Shown: positions 24,932 through 34,879, numbered from the stretch's first letter. The stretch is 47,369 nucleotides of DNA from Nitrospira defluvii (GCF_905220995.1 NZ_CAJNBJ010000004.1:1-47369); one strand, 5' to 3'. The notes: generated from the sequence alone by a model not told the origin. Translations and numbers: made by a program.

Positions 24932-26025
24932 CGGTCCCCCACCGTCCGCAGTGCGAGGCCTACCCCGACTGCCGCAAGCGGCCCCATCTCCGTCAACTGA
25001 TCAGGATCGACGTTGCACTGTGAGGTGTCGATCTCATTAAAGGTATTCGCGATTTCTACGTCCAGATGCATTCGATCGCGAAGCTGTTGAGCCAAGCCCT
25101 TCACCTTGGCTCCCCCACCGAACAGCAAGACCCGCGCGATATCACTGTCGGACGATGTCGTCTTGAAGTAGTCGATCGTGCGCGCGATCTCCGATGCCAC
25201 CTCGGCATTGACACTTTCCATCACGGCCGCAAGTGTATGATCGTCATCCTGCTCGCTTTTCTTGAGTTGCTCCGCTTCCTCGAACGACACCCCCATCTCC
25301 CGTTGCACCGCTTCAGAATAGCGGTTGCCGCCTAGGGGAATGTCACGCGTAAAGAGGGAGACCCCGCCGCCCACGATATTCACGTTCATGACGCTGGCTC
25401 CGATGTTCACCAGAATCGTGGTGTCGTCCTGGGTCGCCGGGGAAGTCACGCCGTACATGTTTTCCACCGCGAAGGCATCCACGTCCATGACGATGGGAAC
25501 CAGTCCCGCAGCTTTGACCAACTCCGTCAATTCATTGATTTTGTCCTTCTTCGCGGCCACGAGCACAATCGACATTTCCGCTTGCTCGTCCGGGTTCTCA
25601 GGCGGCGGCAACACATAAAAATCAAGATTAACTTCGTTGATATCGAAGGGGATGTACTGCTCTGCAGCCAGTTTTACCTGCGCATCCAGCTCTTCATCGG
25701 GCATCGGCGGCAGGGTGATTTTTTTCACAATCACCGCGTGGCCGGAAATCGACACCGCCACCTGCTTCAATTTCACATTCTGTTCGGCCAGCAATTCCTT
25801 GATGGCCGACACGACTCGTCCCTCATCCATGACCGTGCCGTCCACGATCACCTCGGGCTCCAATTCCTTCACGCCGAATTTTTGCAGGGTGTAGTGGCCA
25901 CGATGCTCTTTGATCTGCACGAGTTTGATGCTGCTCGAACCGATGTCGAGCCCCAGTAGTTGCCGCTGTGGGGAAAACATCGACAGGAATTCCATACCCG
26001 CCAGGTGCTTCAGTGAATCCAGCAT
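24928..26025 (-). CDS. pilM: Type IV pilus assembly ATPase-like protein PilM
   Basis: PilM is an actin-like cytoplasmic protein that binds PilN and nucleotide. The 365-residue protein shows the phosphate-1 motif LLGLDIGSSSIKLVQI, the second Asp region in TTILVNIGASVMNVNI and the adenosine motif VLLFGGGAKVKGL. The start at 26025 is chosen from AGAGGA at a distance of about 9; the frame continues upstream without support. It follows the merR-like gene by 13 bp. Confidence 0.92.
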   Translation of the reverse strand: MLDSLKHLAGMEFLSMFSPQRQLLGLDIGSSSIKLVQIKEHRGHYTLQKFGVKELEPEVIVDGTVMDEGRVVSAIKELLAEQNVKLKQVAVSISGHAVIVKKITLPPMPDEELDAQVKLAAEQYIPFDINEVNLDFYVLPPPENPDEQAEMSIVLVAAKKDKINELTELVKAAGLVPIVMDVDAFAVENMYGVTSPATQDDTTILVNIGASVMNVNIVGGGVSLFTRDIPLGGNRYSEAVQREMGVSFEEAEQLKKSEQDDDHTLAAVMESVNAEVASEIARTIDYFKTTSSDSDIARVLLFGGGAKVKGLAQQLRDRMHLDVEIANTFNEIDTSQCNVDPDQLTEMGPLAAVGVGLALRTVGDR

Positions 26026-26038
26026 GCTCACGTCCTCT

Positions 26039-26254
26039 CTACGCGACCTCTTTACGCCCGCCACTCATCACATGCTTGATTTGTTCGACGTTCTCCACCG
26101 TATAGAGGCGCCAGTTGCGCCAATCGCGGGGCGGTCCCGTAATCAACCCCTCGCGCTCCCAGCGAAACAGGGTCGCGCGCGAGATATCGAACATCTCGCA
26201 GACCTCATTGGTCTTGTACAATTTCTTTTTCGGAACATCGTTCACTTTCTTCAC
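26039..26254 (-). CDS. MerR-type helix-turn-helix regulator heading the pil operon
   Basis: A 71-residue protein with a single MerR-type winged helix: YKTNEVCEMFDISRATLFRWEREGLI followed by the wing region with WRLYTVENVEQIKHV. There is no dimerisation helix or ligand domain, so it resembles the short MlrA/excisionase-like group. GTG at 26254 is preferred because GAGG lies 6 bases before it; a TTG at 26266 is possible. Position as the first gene before pilM and next to a repeat-containing promoter suggests that it controls itself and the pilus genes. Confidence 0.75.
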   Translation of the reverse strand: MKKVNDVPKKKLYKTNEVCEMFDISRATLFRWEREGLITGPPRDWRNWRLYTVENVEQIKHVMSGGRKEVA

Positions 26255-26305
26255 GTACCGCCTCAAACGCCACTATTCATCGCATGATTCGAGCCCACGA
26301 AATTA

Positions 26306-26333
26306 AGTATAGTTGATATAGTCCACCTGTCAA
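26306..26333 (-). promoter_or_regulatory. Predicted sigma-70 promoter of merR-pilMNOPQ with direct repeat
   Basis: Minus-strand -35 TTGACA (26328-26333), 16-bp spacer, -10 TATACT (26306-26311). The promoter contains a direct repeat on the plus strand, TATAGT-TGA-TATAGT (26308-26322), covering the spacer and part of the -10. MerR-type proteins often bind in the spacer, so the repeat is a candidate site for the small regulator encoded next. Confidence 0.65.
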
Positions 26334-26388
26334 GAAAGTGGACGACGAGGCGATGTGAGGAGAGACAATGACGAAACAGCGTGCTGGG

Positions 26389-27255
26389 CTAGGGCTTTTG
26401 GAGGTCCCGGTTCATCACGGTGACGTCATATCCGAGAGCGGCAAATTGTGCCTGGAGGCGCAAGGCAATGGTCACGGATCGATGCCTCCCGCCGGTACAG
26501 CCGATGCCGATATTGAGGTAGCTGCGTTGGTCCCGCTCGTACAGAGGAATGAGAAACCCGAAGAGTTTCCCCAGATGTTCCAGAAGTTGACCGGTCATGG
26601 GATCGCCAAATACATATTGCTGGACTCTGGCATCTTCACCCGTCAGCGCCTTCAACTCCGGAACGAAGAACGGATTTCGAATGAAGCGTACATCGAAGAG
26701 CAGATCAATGTCGTAGGGCACCCCGAACTTATAACCGAAGGTCACAAGGGAGATGGTCATGCGACGGGCGGTCGATTCCTGCCGGAATTCGCGGATCAGC
26801 AGGTCGCGTAACTCATGCACCGTCAGGGTGGAGGTATCGATCACACGGTCGGCATGCTTTCGCAGTTCGCTGAGACGTTCGCGCTCAAATCTCACGCCCT
26901 CCAACACGGGCATATGGGGCAGCAGCGGGTGCGGGCGGCGGCTCTCTGAAAACCGGCGGACCAGCACTTCCTCCCGCGCCTCGAGAAACACTAACTGCAA
27001 CGCATGTCCCTGCGCTTTGAGTTCACTGAGGACCTGCGCTAAATCACCGAAGAACACCCGTTCCCGAATGTCGATCCCGAGGGCGACATTCTTAATCTCC
27101 CCTCCCTGTTGATTGCACAGTTCGACAAATGTAGGCAGCAATGCCGGTGGAAGGTTATCGACGCAAAAGTAGCCCGCATCTTCGAAGGCTTTCAGGGCAT
27201 GGCTCTTTCCGGATCCGGAAAGACCGCTGATGACGACGAGATTAAGCGCGGCCAT
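26389..27255 (-). CDS. rapZ: RNase adaptor / nucleotide-binding protein RapZ
   Basis: RapZ in enterics brings small RNAs to RNase E and controls GlmS; in other phyla the role is unknown. The 288-residue protein has Walker A G-L-S-G-S-G-K-S at 11-18, the FCVDNLPPALL stretch, R-R-x-H-P-L motif and the conserved C-terminal IGIGCTGGRHRSV. The ATG at 27255 lies inside the end of hpf (14-bp overlap); a GTG at 27270 is an alternative. It closes the lpt-rpoN-hpf-rapZ order seen in many bacteria. Confidence 0.93.
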   Translation of the reverse strand: MAALNLVVISGLSGSGKSHALKAFEDAGYFCVDNLPPALLPTFVELCNQQGGEIKNVALGIDIRERVFFGDLAQVLSELKAQGHALQLVFLEAREEVLVRRFSESRRPHPLLPHMPVLEGVRFERERLSELRKHADRVIDTSTLTVHELRDLLIREFRQESTARRMTISLVTFGYKFGVPYDIDLLFDVRFIRNPFFVPELKALTGEDARVQQYVFGDPMTGQLLEHLGKLFGFLIPLYERDQRSYLNIGIGCTGGRHRSVTIALRLQAQFAALGYDVTVMNRDLQKP

Positions 27256-27793
27256 GAGAGGTGCGAGCACGATCGCTCGCAGGATCGATCAGAGACAATC
27301 TGCCGTTCGGCAATCGCTGCAACACCTGGATCGTACCCGACAACGCATTCACGAACATCAACAGACCAAGTTTGGATGCGTTGAGCGCGTCAACCGCTTC
27401 CTCTAACGTCAGGAACTCAAGTTTCGGACGGACGATTTCCAGCCCGTTGTTCTCCGACCGCGGAGCCTTTCTCGTCACGGCACGCACGCGGGGCAAATCG
27501 CCGAATTTGTGATTGACCTTCCGCTCCTTCAGCTTTCGCAGTTGTGCGCCCAGCTTATCGACCACCTCGTCGATCGACGCATACATTTCTTCTGTCGAGG
27601 TCTTCGCCTGTAACCGTCGCCCCTGTACGACGCCCACCACCTCAGCAACATGGTGAAACTTTTCGAGACTGAGGAGGATTTGCAGCGTGCCAAGCTTGAG
27701 GCCATAGCGATCGAGCCGCTCCATGCGTGTTTCGATATAGTCCCGCAGCGCAGGGGTGACCGCTACATGTCGTCCCGTGATCATCAATCGCAT
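27242..27793 (-). CDS. hpf: Long-form ribosome hibernation factor
   Basis: The 183-residue protein has an N-terminal S30AE domain (MITGRHVAVTPALRDYIE with ERLDRY) that sits in the ribosomal A/P site and, after a linker, a C-terminal domain (LEIVRPKLEFLTLEEAVDAL) that joins two 30S subunits. The length shows the long HPF type, which makes 100S ribosomes alone. GAGG before the ATG at 27793 supports the start. It is placed after rpoN. Confidence 0.92.
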   Translation of the reverse strand: MRLMITGRHVAVTPALRDYIETRMERLDRYGLKLGTLQILLSLEKFHHVAEVVGVVQGRRLQAKTSTEEMYASIDEVVDKLGAQLRKLKERKVNHKFGDLPRVRAVTRKAPRSENNGLEIVRPKLEFLTLEEAVDALNASKLGLLMFVNALSGTIQVLQRLPNGRLSLIDPASDRARTSHGRA

Positions 27794-27894
27794 GCCATCC
27801 TCGTTTCTCGGGCCGCCGGCACTCACCGTGCACAGGCCCGTCGCAACATTGTCCCCTCACGAAGCCGTCTCCGTGGGATTCCTCGTCGAGCCAA

Positions 27895-29412
27895 TCAGAA
27901 AAATTTCCGTCGTTGTGTCGCGGAGGGGATATTGTCTTCTGCACGATACTTGGCGACGGTCCGACGGGCGATCAATACCTGCTGCGTGCGCAGTTTGGCG
28001 GCGATCTCTTCATCCTTCAGGGGCTTGCGCGCATCTTCCGCCGCCACTAGTTGACGAATCATTTCCCGCACCGTGAGCGACGACAGCATATCCGTCGGCT
28101 GGTCTGCCCGCTGCAACCCGGCATTGAAAAAAAACTTCAGTTCCAACATTCCCTGAGGACAATACATATACTTATTCGCCGTGACCCGGCTGATGGTCGA
28201 CTCGTGCATGCCGATGTCTTCCGCCACCTGCTTCAACACGAGCGGTTTCAGATGCTGGATCCCCTGCTCGAAAAATCCTTCCTGAAATTTCACAATACTG
28301 GAGACGACCTTGACGATGGTTTTATTGCGCTGCTCGATGCTCCTGATCACCCATTGAGCTGCGCGCAGCTTATCATCCAAATAGGCCTTGGTCTCCGCCG
28401 ACCCCGACTGCCCTGAGGCCATCAGCTGCTTGTAATAGGGACTGATGCGCATACGCGGGAGGCCGTCGTCATTGAGTAACACTTCCCACACCCCTTCGTT
28501 CTTGACGACAAACACGTCCGGCACGATGGCATAATTCTGGGTATTGGAGAAGGGCCGCCCGGGCTTTGGTTCGAGCCCCTCGATAATTCGGGTCGCTTCG
28601 AACACATCGTCCATAGAGATATTCAACGCCTTGGCAATGCGATTATATTGCTTCTTCTCCAGATCCTTGAGGTGGTGAAGCACGATCGCCTCCAGCACCG
28701 ACCCTTTCAGCACGCCAGGCCTGGCGCCCAGCGAGCCGATTTGGCTTCGTCCCAAGAACTTCAACTGAAGCAACAGGCACTCTGAGAGGTCTCTCGCCGC
28801 CACGCCGTTCGGATCGAATCCCTGAACGTCCTGCAGTACCGACTCCGCTTCCGCTACGGAGTACTCGGTCCCCGCAACCAGTTCTTCCATCGTCATCCGC
28901 AGATACCCGTCATCGTCAAGGTTCCCAATGATGAGACGTCCGATTGCCTTCTCCCGATCGGACAAACCCGACAAGGACAATTGCCAGACGAGATGATCTT
29001 CCAACGAGGTGGATTTCGCGACGGTTTGCTCATAGGACGGAAACTCTTCTTTGGACGAGGAGCTGTACTCGGTCTCCCCCCTGCGCATATCCGTGTCGAA
29101 GTAATCCTCCCAACTCGAGGCTGAAAACTCCTCCGCGTTCTCGCCACTCTCCGCAGGCTTATCATCCGCTTCCCCGCGAGCCTCACCGGACACCGTGGTC
29201 GTCGTGTCAGGTTGTTCACGCTCCGTCGTTGCCGTTTCTTCGGCCTCCTCGGTCTCTGCGACCAATTCATCCAGCAAGGGATTTTCCATGAGGTGCTGCT
29301 GCAGGCTTTGCTGAAGCTCCAAACGTGACAATTGCAGCAATTTGATCGCCTGCTGCAATTGCGGCGTCATGATCAGTTTTTGACTGAGCCGAAGATCCAG
29401 TCGCAGCTTCAT
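27895..29412 (-). CDS. rpoN: RNA polymerase sigma-54 factor
   Basis: RpoN directs RNA polymerase to -24/-12 promoters that need enhancer-binding ATPases. The 505-residue protein has region I (LSQKLIMTPQLQQAIKLLQLS, cited as KLIMTPQLQQAIKLLQ), an acidic region II (about 55-130, rich in Glu/Asp/Ser), the core-binding domain, the helix-turn-helix (IGMHESTISRVTANKYM) and the RpoN box A-R-R-T-V-A-K-Y-R at 482-490. All parts are intact. I found no clear -24/-12 promoter in the nitrogen cluster of this window. Confidence 0.96.
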   Translation of the reverse strand: MKLRLDLRLSQKLIMTPQLQQAIKLLQLSRLELQQSLQQHLMENPLLDELVAETEEAEETATTEREQPDTTTTVSGEARGEADDKPAESGENAEEFSASSWEDYFDTDMRRGETEYSSSSKEEFPSYEQTVAKSTSLEDHLVWQLSLSGLSDREKAIGRLIIGNLDDDGYLRMTMEELVAGTEYSVAEAESVLQDVQGFDPNGVAARDLSECLLLQLKFLGRSQIGSLGARPGVLKGSVLEAIVLHHLKDLEKKQYNRIAKALNISMDDVFEATRIIEGLEPKPGRPFSNTQNYAIVPDVFVVKNEGVWEVLLNDDGLPRMRISPYYKQLMASGQSGSAETKAYLDDKLRAAQWVIRSIEQRNKTIVKVVSSIVKFQEGFFEQGIQHLKPLVLKQVAEDIGMHESTISRVTANKYMYCPQGMLELKFFFNAGLQRADQPTDMLSSLTVREMIRQLVAAEDARKPLKDEEIAAKLRTQQVLIARRTVAKYRAEDNIPSATQRRKFF

Positions 29413-29433
29413 CGCACACTCACTCCCTGTCTG

Positions 29434-30210
29434 CTACAGGCGAAATCCTTCGCCCAAATACACGGCCCTGGCCATTTCGCTTTTCTCGATTACCCCGGGA
29501 GGGCCGGCCTCCAGAATCGTGCCCTCATTAATGATGTAGGCGCGATCGGTGATCGACAAGGTTTCCCTCACATTGTGGTCCGTAATCAACACGCCGATGT
29601 GGCGCTGTTTCAGCCGGATGATGATCTGCTGAATATCGGCCACGGCAATGGGGTCAATACCGGCAAAGGGTTCATCCAACAGCATGAACGACGGATTGGT
29701 TGCCAAAGCTCGGGTGATCTCAAGGCGCCGACGCTCGCCGCCAGACAATGCATAGGCCTTACTTTTTCGAATATGCACCAAATCCAGTTCTTTCAGCAAC
29801 GTTTCTACTCGTTCCGCTCGCTCACTTCTCGAATATCCCAGCATCTCGAGAATCGCAAGGATATTGTGCTCCACCGACAACCGACGGAACACCGAGGACT
29901 CCTGCGGGAGGTAGCCGATTCCCCGCCTGGCCCGTCGATACATCGGCAAATCGGTAATCTCGCTCCCGCTTAGGGCGATTGTCCCCTCATCCGGCTGACA
30001 CAGGCCCACCATCATATCGAAGATCGTAGTCTTTCCCGCGCCGTTCGGCCCAAGCAGTCCAACCACCTCACCGGCCTGTACGTCGAGCGAGACACCTTTG
30101 ACGACTTTTCGTCCGCGAAAACTCTTCACGAGCCCGCTGGCAGCCAGTCGCTCCGGCACTCCGGCGGAAACAGTACTCGTGTCCCGCGAGAGGTGATTCA
30201 CGGCCTTCAT
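29434..30210 (-). CDS. lptB: Lipopolysaccharide export ATPase LptB
   Basis: LptB is the cytoplasmic ATPase that drives LPS extraction with LptFG. The protein of 258 residues shows Walker [10 protein letters not shown], signature [11 protein letters not shown], Walker [13 protein letters not shown] and the switch His in LITDHNV. There are about 20 extra residues before the ABC fold. A GTG at 30219 overlapping the lptA stop is an alternative start. It precedes rpoN by 21 bp. Confidence 0.95.
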   Translation of the reverse strand: MKAVNHLSRDTSTVSAGVPERLAASGLVKSFRGRKVVKGVSLDVQAGEVVGLLGPNGAGKTTIFDMMVGLCQPDEGTIALSGSEITDLPMYRRARRGIGYLPQESSVFRRLSVEHNILAILEMLGYSRSERAERVETLLKELDLVHIRKSKAYALSGGERRRLEITRALATNPSFMLLDEPFAGIDPIAVADIQQIIIRLKQRHIGVLITDHNVRETLSITDRAYIINEGTILEAGPPGVIEKSEMARAVYLGEGFRL

Positions 30211-30215
30211 GTCGA

Positions 30216-30824
30216 TCACCGCTTGCCACCGCTTTCGCCCTCGATAATTACACGGGAGTCGCCCTCGACGACACTACGATCTTCATCCAGGAACATGATG
30301 ATCTGCTTCCCTGAGACACGAGTCCCCTTCTGCCAGGCGACCGGATCACCCGTCAGGACAATCTTCTTCTGATCTTCGTAATACACAGCTCTTTGGCACG
30401 TAGCATGGCCATCTTCTTTTTGGATGTTTACCCGCCCCGTGGCTTCGACCATTCGAATACTGCGCTCAGACACAGCCGGGGCGGTGTCCCGATCTTTTTG
30501 GTCTTGGCCAGTGGCACGCACACTGGGCGGCAGCTTTGCACTCGTTGCACCCGCGGGGTTTCTGCTTTCGGCACCGTTCCGGCTGGGATGAAACGATACC
30601 ACCATGTGATCGGAATGCACGACCAGTCGCCCCCGAGTCAAAACCACAGACCCATCAAAAATTGCCGTGTTTTCTTGATTGCTGACGGTCATGGTTCGAG
30701 AAGTGATCGTCGTGGGTGCGGCGTTGCCCGCAGGCTCTTTGGACGGTCGAGTGTCGGCGCCATGCACCAGCGGAACGACAATTCCGCCACTAAGAAGCAG
30801 GCACCACATCCACCCGTACATCAT
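30216..30824 (-). CDS. lptA: Lipopolysaccharide bridge protein LptA
   Basis: LptA is the periplasmic beta-jellyroll that passes LPS between membranes. The 202-residue protein has a signal peptide ([14 protein letters not shown]..., cleavage near V-H-G-A) and repeated OstA-type strands ([49 protein letters not shown]). A low-complexity insert (about residues 95-130) interrupts the fold. The start at 30824 lies 35 bp inside lptC. The longer frame upstream is a shadow of lptC. Confidence 0.85.
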   Translation of the reverse strand: MMYGWMWCLLLSGGIVVPLVHGADTRPSKEPAGNAAPTTITSRTMTVSNQENTAIFDGSVVLTRGRLVVHSDHMVVSFHPSRNGAESRNPAGATSAKLPPSVRATGQDQKDRDTAPAVSERSIRMVEATGRVNIQKEDGHATCQRAVYYEDQKKIVLTGDPVAWQKGTRVSGKQIIMFLDEDRSVVEGDSRVIIEGESGGKR

Positions 30825-31362
30825 CCAAGACCTGGAATTCCTCCGTGTCCATTTTCCCCAATAACCCTCTGCCGGTAACTTGCAATCCATGCCCTTGAAT
30901 CGTGACATGGTCTGGAGTTTGGATTTCATGCCGCGCATCCGTCCACGCAAGATGATTTGTCTGAATGGTATAGCCACTTTGCATTTCAACCACAATCGGC
31001 GTGGTTTTGTTTGAAAGCTGAAAGTTTTTACTTTGAGTATCCAGCGTGCCTTCGTCGCCTGACAAGGTCAACTCTTTCCCCTGAACCCCATAGAGTGTGA
31101 TGTGCACGTTGCTCAGGACAGCCCGGCTCTCCTTTTCGTACAAACGAGCCTGTTCCGCCTGCACCTTCCACTGAACCAGGTCGCCTTTGGTCTGGGTAAA
31201 GGTGAAATCCTGGATCCTGGCGTCGGCTGCCTCCTTGCCGACAGGAGTAACTGATCGTGACGATGCACCGGGATTCGAGCGTGTGATGAGCAAAAATCCG
31301 AGAAATGCCGCCAAAACCACACTGAGTGTGAGGAGACCTCGTCGAACCCAACGTTCCCACAT
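30790..31362 (-). CDS. lptC: Lipopolysaccharide export protein LptC
   Basis: LptC is an inner-membrane-anchored periplasmic protein that hands LPS to LptA. The 190-residue protein has one N-terminal membrane helix (about 8-27) and the strands IQDFTFTQTKGDLVQWKVQAE and EGTLDTQSKNFQLSNKT (each below or near the family pattern). It is the first gene of lptC-lptA-lptB-rpoN-hpf-rapZ. No strong ribosome site is seen before the chosen ATG. Confidence 0.85.
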   Translation of the reverse strand: MWERWVRRGLLTLSVVLAAFLGFLLITRSNPGASSRSVTPVGKEAADARIQDFTFTQTKGDLVQWKVQAEQARLYEKESRAVLSNVHITLYGVQGKELTLSGDEGTLDTQSKNFQLSNKTTPIVVEMQSGYTIQTNHLAWTDARHEIQTPDHVTIQGHGLQVTGRGLLGKMDTEEFQVLDDVRVDVVPAS

Positions 31363-31414
31363 GGAAAAAAGCCCATAATTTAAAGAGCTTCCCAGCCAAG
31401 AGCCTGGTGGCATG

Positions 31415-31443
31415 ATAGTAGCATTCCAGGAAGTCCAAGTAAA
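31415..31443 (-). promoter_or_regulatory. Candidate promoter before lptC
   Basis: Minus-strand -35 TTTACT (31438-31443), 17-bp spacer, -10 TACTAT (31415-31420), each 4 of 6 to consensus. It lies between the ribosomal operon end and lptC. Moderate support only. Confidence 0.4.
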
Positions 31444-31513
31444 CAAAGCACCTGGCACTCAGCGGGGAAAATGATTGAGCGGCGGAGGGGAAGAAGAACT
31501 GGAAGGATCACAG

Positions 31514-31542
31514 GCCACGGCGACTTCAACGGCCGCCGTGGC
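31514..31542 (-). terminator. Inverted repeat after rplQ
   Basis: A perfect 9-bp GC-rich stem (GCCACGGCG/CGCCGTGGC, 11-nt loop) starts 10 bp after the rplQ stop. There is no minus-strand U tract, so it may be a weak terminator or mRNA end-protecting hairpin that closes the ribosomal transcript. Confidence 0.5.
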
Positions 31543-31552
31543 ACGTTTGCGT

Positions 31553-31999
31553 TTAGTTTTCTGCAGGAGCAGTCGACTTATCGGCCGTCTCTTTTTTCTC
31601 TGTCGCCGCAACATCAGTGGACGACACGGCTTTTGGCTTCTCCGGCCTGGTCACGAGTTCAATAGCTACCATCTCTGCCGCATCGCCAATCCGACGACGT
31701 GTGCGGATGATCCGCGTGTAGCCACCTGGGCGATCACGGAATCGAGACGCGACGTCACTGAACAATTTTGACACCACAGCCTTGCTGCGCAAGAAGCTGA
31801 GGGCACGCCGACGAGCAGGTAAACTTCCCTCTTTCCCGAGGGAAATCATCCGATCGGTGAACCCGCGAATTTCTTTCGCCTTCGCTTCCGTGGTTTCGAT
31901 CCGTTCCTGCTCTAACAGCGAGGTCACAAGACTCCGGAACAGAGCCCATCGGTGTTTGGTTTGACGTCCGAGCTGTCGACCCTTCTTTTTGTGGCGCAC
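31553..31999 (-). CDS. rplQ: Ribosomal protein L17
   Basis: L17 binds 23S rRNA near the exit tunnel. The 148-residue protein has the typical start [12 protein letters not shown] and the GGYTRIIRT motif. After about residue 115 it has a tail rich in Ala, Thr, Glu and Lys that is not part of the common fold. Last gene of the alpha operon, 18 bp after rpoA. Confidence 0.97.
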   Translation of the reverse strand: MRHKKKGRQLGRQTKHRWALFRSLVTSLLEQERIETTEAKAKEIRGFTDRMISLGKEGSLPARRRALSFLRSKAVVSKLFSDVASRFRDRPGGYTRIIRTRRRIGDAAEMVAIELVTRPEKPKAVSSTDVAATEKKETADKSTAPAEN

Positions 32000-32017
32000 G
32001 GTAGTCCTGTTCCTTTC

Positions 32018-33019
32018 TTACTCTGAACGCACGCCCGCATCGCCGGACGGCAAGGCGTCTACTTTCATTCCAAGGCTCAGTCCCATTTCAGTCAGGATTT
32101 CCTTGATTTCATTGAGCGACTTTTTGCCAAAATTCTTTGTCTTCAACATTTCGGCTTCAGTCTTCTGTACCAAATCGGCAATCGTTTTGATATTCGCATT
32201 CTTCAGGCAATTGGCTGCCCGAACGGACAACTCGAGCTCGTTCACGCTACGATAGAGATTCTTATTCACTTCATCGGACAGATCTTCACCGCCCGCAGCG
32301 GGCTTCGCATCAGTCCGCTCCTCGGGATTGATGAAGATATCGAGATGCTCGCGAAGAATGCCCGCTGCGTTGGACAACGCATCCCGCGGTGAGATCGTCC
32401 CATCCGTCCAGATTTCAAGAGTCAACTTGTCGTAATCGGTCATGCGGCCGACACGGGCGTTCTCAACATGAAAGTTGACTCGCTTGATCGGAGAGAAAAT
32501 CGAATCGATTGCGATAACCCCAATCGGCAACCCCTCTTCCTTGTTCCGCTCCGCCGGGACAAACCCTCGACCATGCTTAATGGTCATCTCCATATCGAGC
32601 GCGGCATCCTTGTCGAGCGTGGCAATATGGAGATCTGGCGTGAGGATAGCCACATCCCCGTCGTGAGTAATATCGGACCCTTTGGCCTCCCCTGGTCCCT
32701 TCTTCTTCAGGCGAATCGTCTTCGGCTTGTCACCCTGCAAGGCCAGTCGAAGACTTTTCACATTCAAAATAATCGTCGTGACGTCCTCAGTAACCCCAGG
32801 AATGGTGGAGAATTCGTGTAACACGCCTTCAATCTTGACGGTTGTAACTGCAGCCCCTGTCAGAGAAGACAACAGCACACGGCGCAGAGAATTCCCCACC
32901 GTTGTGCCGAATCCTCGCTCAAATGCCTCGGTCGTAAATCTGCCGAATGTCGGGGAAAGAGTGTCCTTGTCGACTTCCACCCGCATGGGGATCTGAAAGT
33001 CTTTCATCGCTTTAATCAT
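32018..33019 (-). CDS. rpoA: RNA polymerase alpha subunit
   Basis: The 333-residue alpha subunit has the assembly domain ([26 protein letters not shown], cited as [17 protein letters not shown]), a linker around 235-250 and the C-terminal domain ([28 protein letters not shown]) that contacts activators and upstream DNA. AGGGGGAG precedes the ATG. An 80-bp gap separates it from rpsD. Confidence 0.98.
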   Translation of the reverse strand: MIKAMKDFQIPMRVEVDKDTLSPTFGRFTTEAFERGFGTTVGNSLRRVLLSSLTGAAVTTVKIEGVLHEFSTIPGVTEDVTTIILNVKSLRLALQGDKPKTIRLKKKGPGEAKGSDITHDGDVAILTPDLHIATLDKDAALDMEMTIKHGRGFVPAERNKEEGLPIGVIAIDSIFSPIKRVNFHVENARVGRMTDYDKLTLEIWTDGTISPRDALSNAAGILREHLDIFINPEERTDAKPAAGGEDLSDEVNKNLYRSVNELELSVRAANCLKNANIKTIADLVQKTEAEMLKTKNFGKKSLNEIKEILTEMGLSLGMKVDALPSGDAGVRSE

Positions 33020-33099
33020 GACTCCCCCTTCATTAACTCGTGTGTGCCCATATATCGTTCAGCCATGGTGACGGAAGTCAGCAGACCAACCATGGGTTC

Positions 33100-33726
33100 C
33101 TACCGTGAATAGAGTTCAACGACCATCTGTTCGTTGACCGGCAGCACGATGTGCTCCTTGGTGGGCAAAGACCGGATGGTCCCCTTACACCCCGCCCTGT
33201 CCAATTCCAGCCATTCCGGAATACCACGGCCATCAACGGCTGCCAATGCGCCCTGAATGGGGAGCAACTCCCGGCTCTTCTGTCGAACTTCAATCGAATC
33301 CCCGGCTTTCACAAGGGCACCGGGTGCCTTCACCTTGCGCCCATTGAGCATCAGGTGGCCATGATTCACCAACTGCCTGGCCTCTTTTCTTGAGGCACCG
33401 AAACCAAGCCGATATACGACGTTATCCAGTCGGCATTCCAGCAAACGCAACAGGGTATCGCCCGTCACGCCAGCTTGACGCTCAGCCCGCTCAAAGATGC
33501 CGCGGAATTGACATTCTTGAAGTCCATAAATTCTTTTCAATTTCTGTTTCTCGCGCAACTGCAGACTGTAGTCGGATGTCCGCTGGCGAGCCTGACCATG
33601 CTGCCCAGGGGGATAACTCCGGCGCTCAATGGCGCACTTCTCGGTCATGCAACGAGACCCCTTCAAGAAGAGCTTTTCTCCCTCTCTCCGACACAAGCGG
33701 CAGACAGGTCCACTATATTTTGCCAC
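33100..33726 (-). CDS. rpsD: Ribosomal protein S4
   Basis: S4 starts 30S assembly. The 208-residue protein keeps the zinc site C9, C12, C26 and C31 (C+ form) and the S4 RNA-binding domain (LECRLDNVVYRLGFGASRKEARQLVNHGH region). The C+ form suggests no zinc-sparing replacement. Sits between rpsK and rpoA with about 80-bp gaps on both sides; these gaps could hold regulatory RNA but I see no clear structure. Confidence 0.97.
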   Translation of the reverse strand: MAKYSGPVCRLCRREGEKLFLKGSRCMTEKCAIERRSYPPGQHGQARQRTSDYSLQLREKQKLKRIYGLQECQFRGIFERAERQAGVTGDTLLRLLECRLDNVVYRLGFGASRKEARQLVNHGHLMLNGRKVKAPGALVKAGDSIEVRQKSRELLPIQGALAAVDGRGIPEWLELDRAGCKGTIRSLPTKEHIVLPVNEQMVVELYSR

Positions 33727-33805
33727 GCTACTACCCCTCCTCTACCTCAACAACGTACGTACGACTGAACCGGCAACGACTGTATTTTTACGCGGTAAGA
33801 CTGCC

Positions 33806-34189
33806 CTAGACACGCCGACGCTTCGGAGGTCGACATCCGTTGTGAGGAATCGGCGTGACGTCGCGAATCAAATTAATCCGCAGTCCTGCACTCTGCAGCG
33901 AACGAATGGCGGATTCTCGTCCTGCGCCTGGCCCGTTGACATACACATCAACCTGGCGCATCCCGTTCTCCATCGCTTTCCTTGCCGCGGCCTCTCCCGC
34001 TCGCTGAGCCGCGAACGGCGTGCTCTTACGTGATCCCTTAAATCCTTGATTTCCCGAGCTGGCCCAAACCACCGTGTTGCCGCTCATATCGGTAATGGTC
34101 ACGATCGTGTTATTGAACGATGCCTGGACGTGCGCCACCCCGCTCTGGACAATCTTGCGTTCCTTCTTCTTCCCCTTCTTCACACTCAT
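33806..34189 (-). CDS. rpsK: Ribosomal protein S11
   Basis: S11 is on the 30S platform. 127 residues with a basic start ([14 protein letters not shown]), [13 protein letters not shown] and the C-terminal [18 protein letters not shown]. Length and motifs are normal. 41 bp after rpsM. Confidence 0.97.
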   Translation of the reverse strand: MSVKKGKKKERKIVQSGVAHVQASFNNTIVTITDMSGNTVVWASSGNQGFKGSRKSTPFAAQRAGEAAARKAMENGMRQVDVYVNGPGAGRESAIRSLQSAGLRINLIRDVTPIPHNGCRPPKRRRV

Positions 34190-34230
34190 AGCATCTCCCT
34201 CAGCGCATGGCGCCTGATCGTTCTACCCTG

Positions 34231-34620
34231 TTACGCTCTGGAACCTGCGGGCTTTTGTGGCTTGCTTCCCACACCAGCACGTCTACCCTTACGGGTTCGC
34301 GCATTGGTTTTCGTCCGCTGTCCGCGAACAGGCAATCCTTTGCGATGCCGGAGTCCGCGAAACGTTCCGGTATCGACTAATCGCTTGATGTTCATGGAGA
34401 CTTCTTTGCGCAAGTCGCCTTCGACCCGGTAGTCACGTTCAATGACTTCTCGAATCTTCACGATCTTGTCCTCACTGACATCTTTCACGCGAATCGAGCC
34501 ATCGACCCCGGCCTTCTTGAGAATCTCTCGGGCCGCAACCCGCCCGATTCCATACACATAGGTCAACCCGATTTCGATCCGCTTGTCTTTTGGCAAATCT
34601 ACGCCAGCAATACGTGCCAT
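34231..34620 (-). CDS. rpsM: Ribosomal protein S13
   Basis: S13 bridges the 30S head to the 50S. 129 residues with [32 protein letters not shown] and the C-terminal [18 protein letters not shown] tail that contacts P-site tRNA. It follows the rpmJ gene; the 127-bp gap between the two holds no other gene that I can see. Confidence 0.97.
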   Translation of the reverse strand: MARIAGVDLPKDKRIEIGLTYVYGIGRVAAREILKKAGVDGSIRVKDVSEDKIVKIREVIERDYRVEGDLRKEVSMNIKRLVDTGTFRGLRHRKGLPVRGQRTKTNARTRKGRRAGVGSKPQKPAGSRA

Positions 34621-34747
34621 AATTACCCCCTAATTCCCCCGCTCACCCGCATCATAGACTGGCTCGCCCAGTGCCGCATTCCTGCGCATTTCGTCAAATG
34701 GCACCAGATCTTTGCAAACAGCTCGAGACGAGGCAGTCCACCTGGAG

Positions 34748-34861
34748 CTATCCCTGCCGCTGTTTATGGCGAGGGTTTGCGCACAACACGCGCACGACGC
34801 CTCGCCTACGGACGACTTTGCATTTCGCACAAATCGGCTTCACTGACGACTTGACCTTCAT
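34748..34861 (-). CDS. rpmJ: Ribosomal protein L36
   Basis: A 37-residue zinc-ribbon protein read directly from the sequence: it starts [11 protein letters not shown] and has ligands C11, C14, C27 and H32, then ends HKQRQG. It is the zinc-containing form. It lies 18 bp after infA in the usual infA-rpmJ-rpsM order and is easily missed because of its size. Confidence 0.95.
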   Translation of the reverse strand: MKVKSSVKPICAKCKVVRRRGVVRVLCANPRHKQRQG

Positions 34862-34879
34862 AGCAATTCCATTTCTCCA

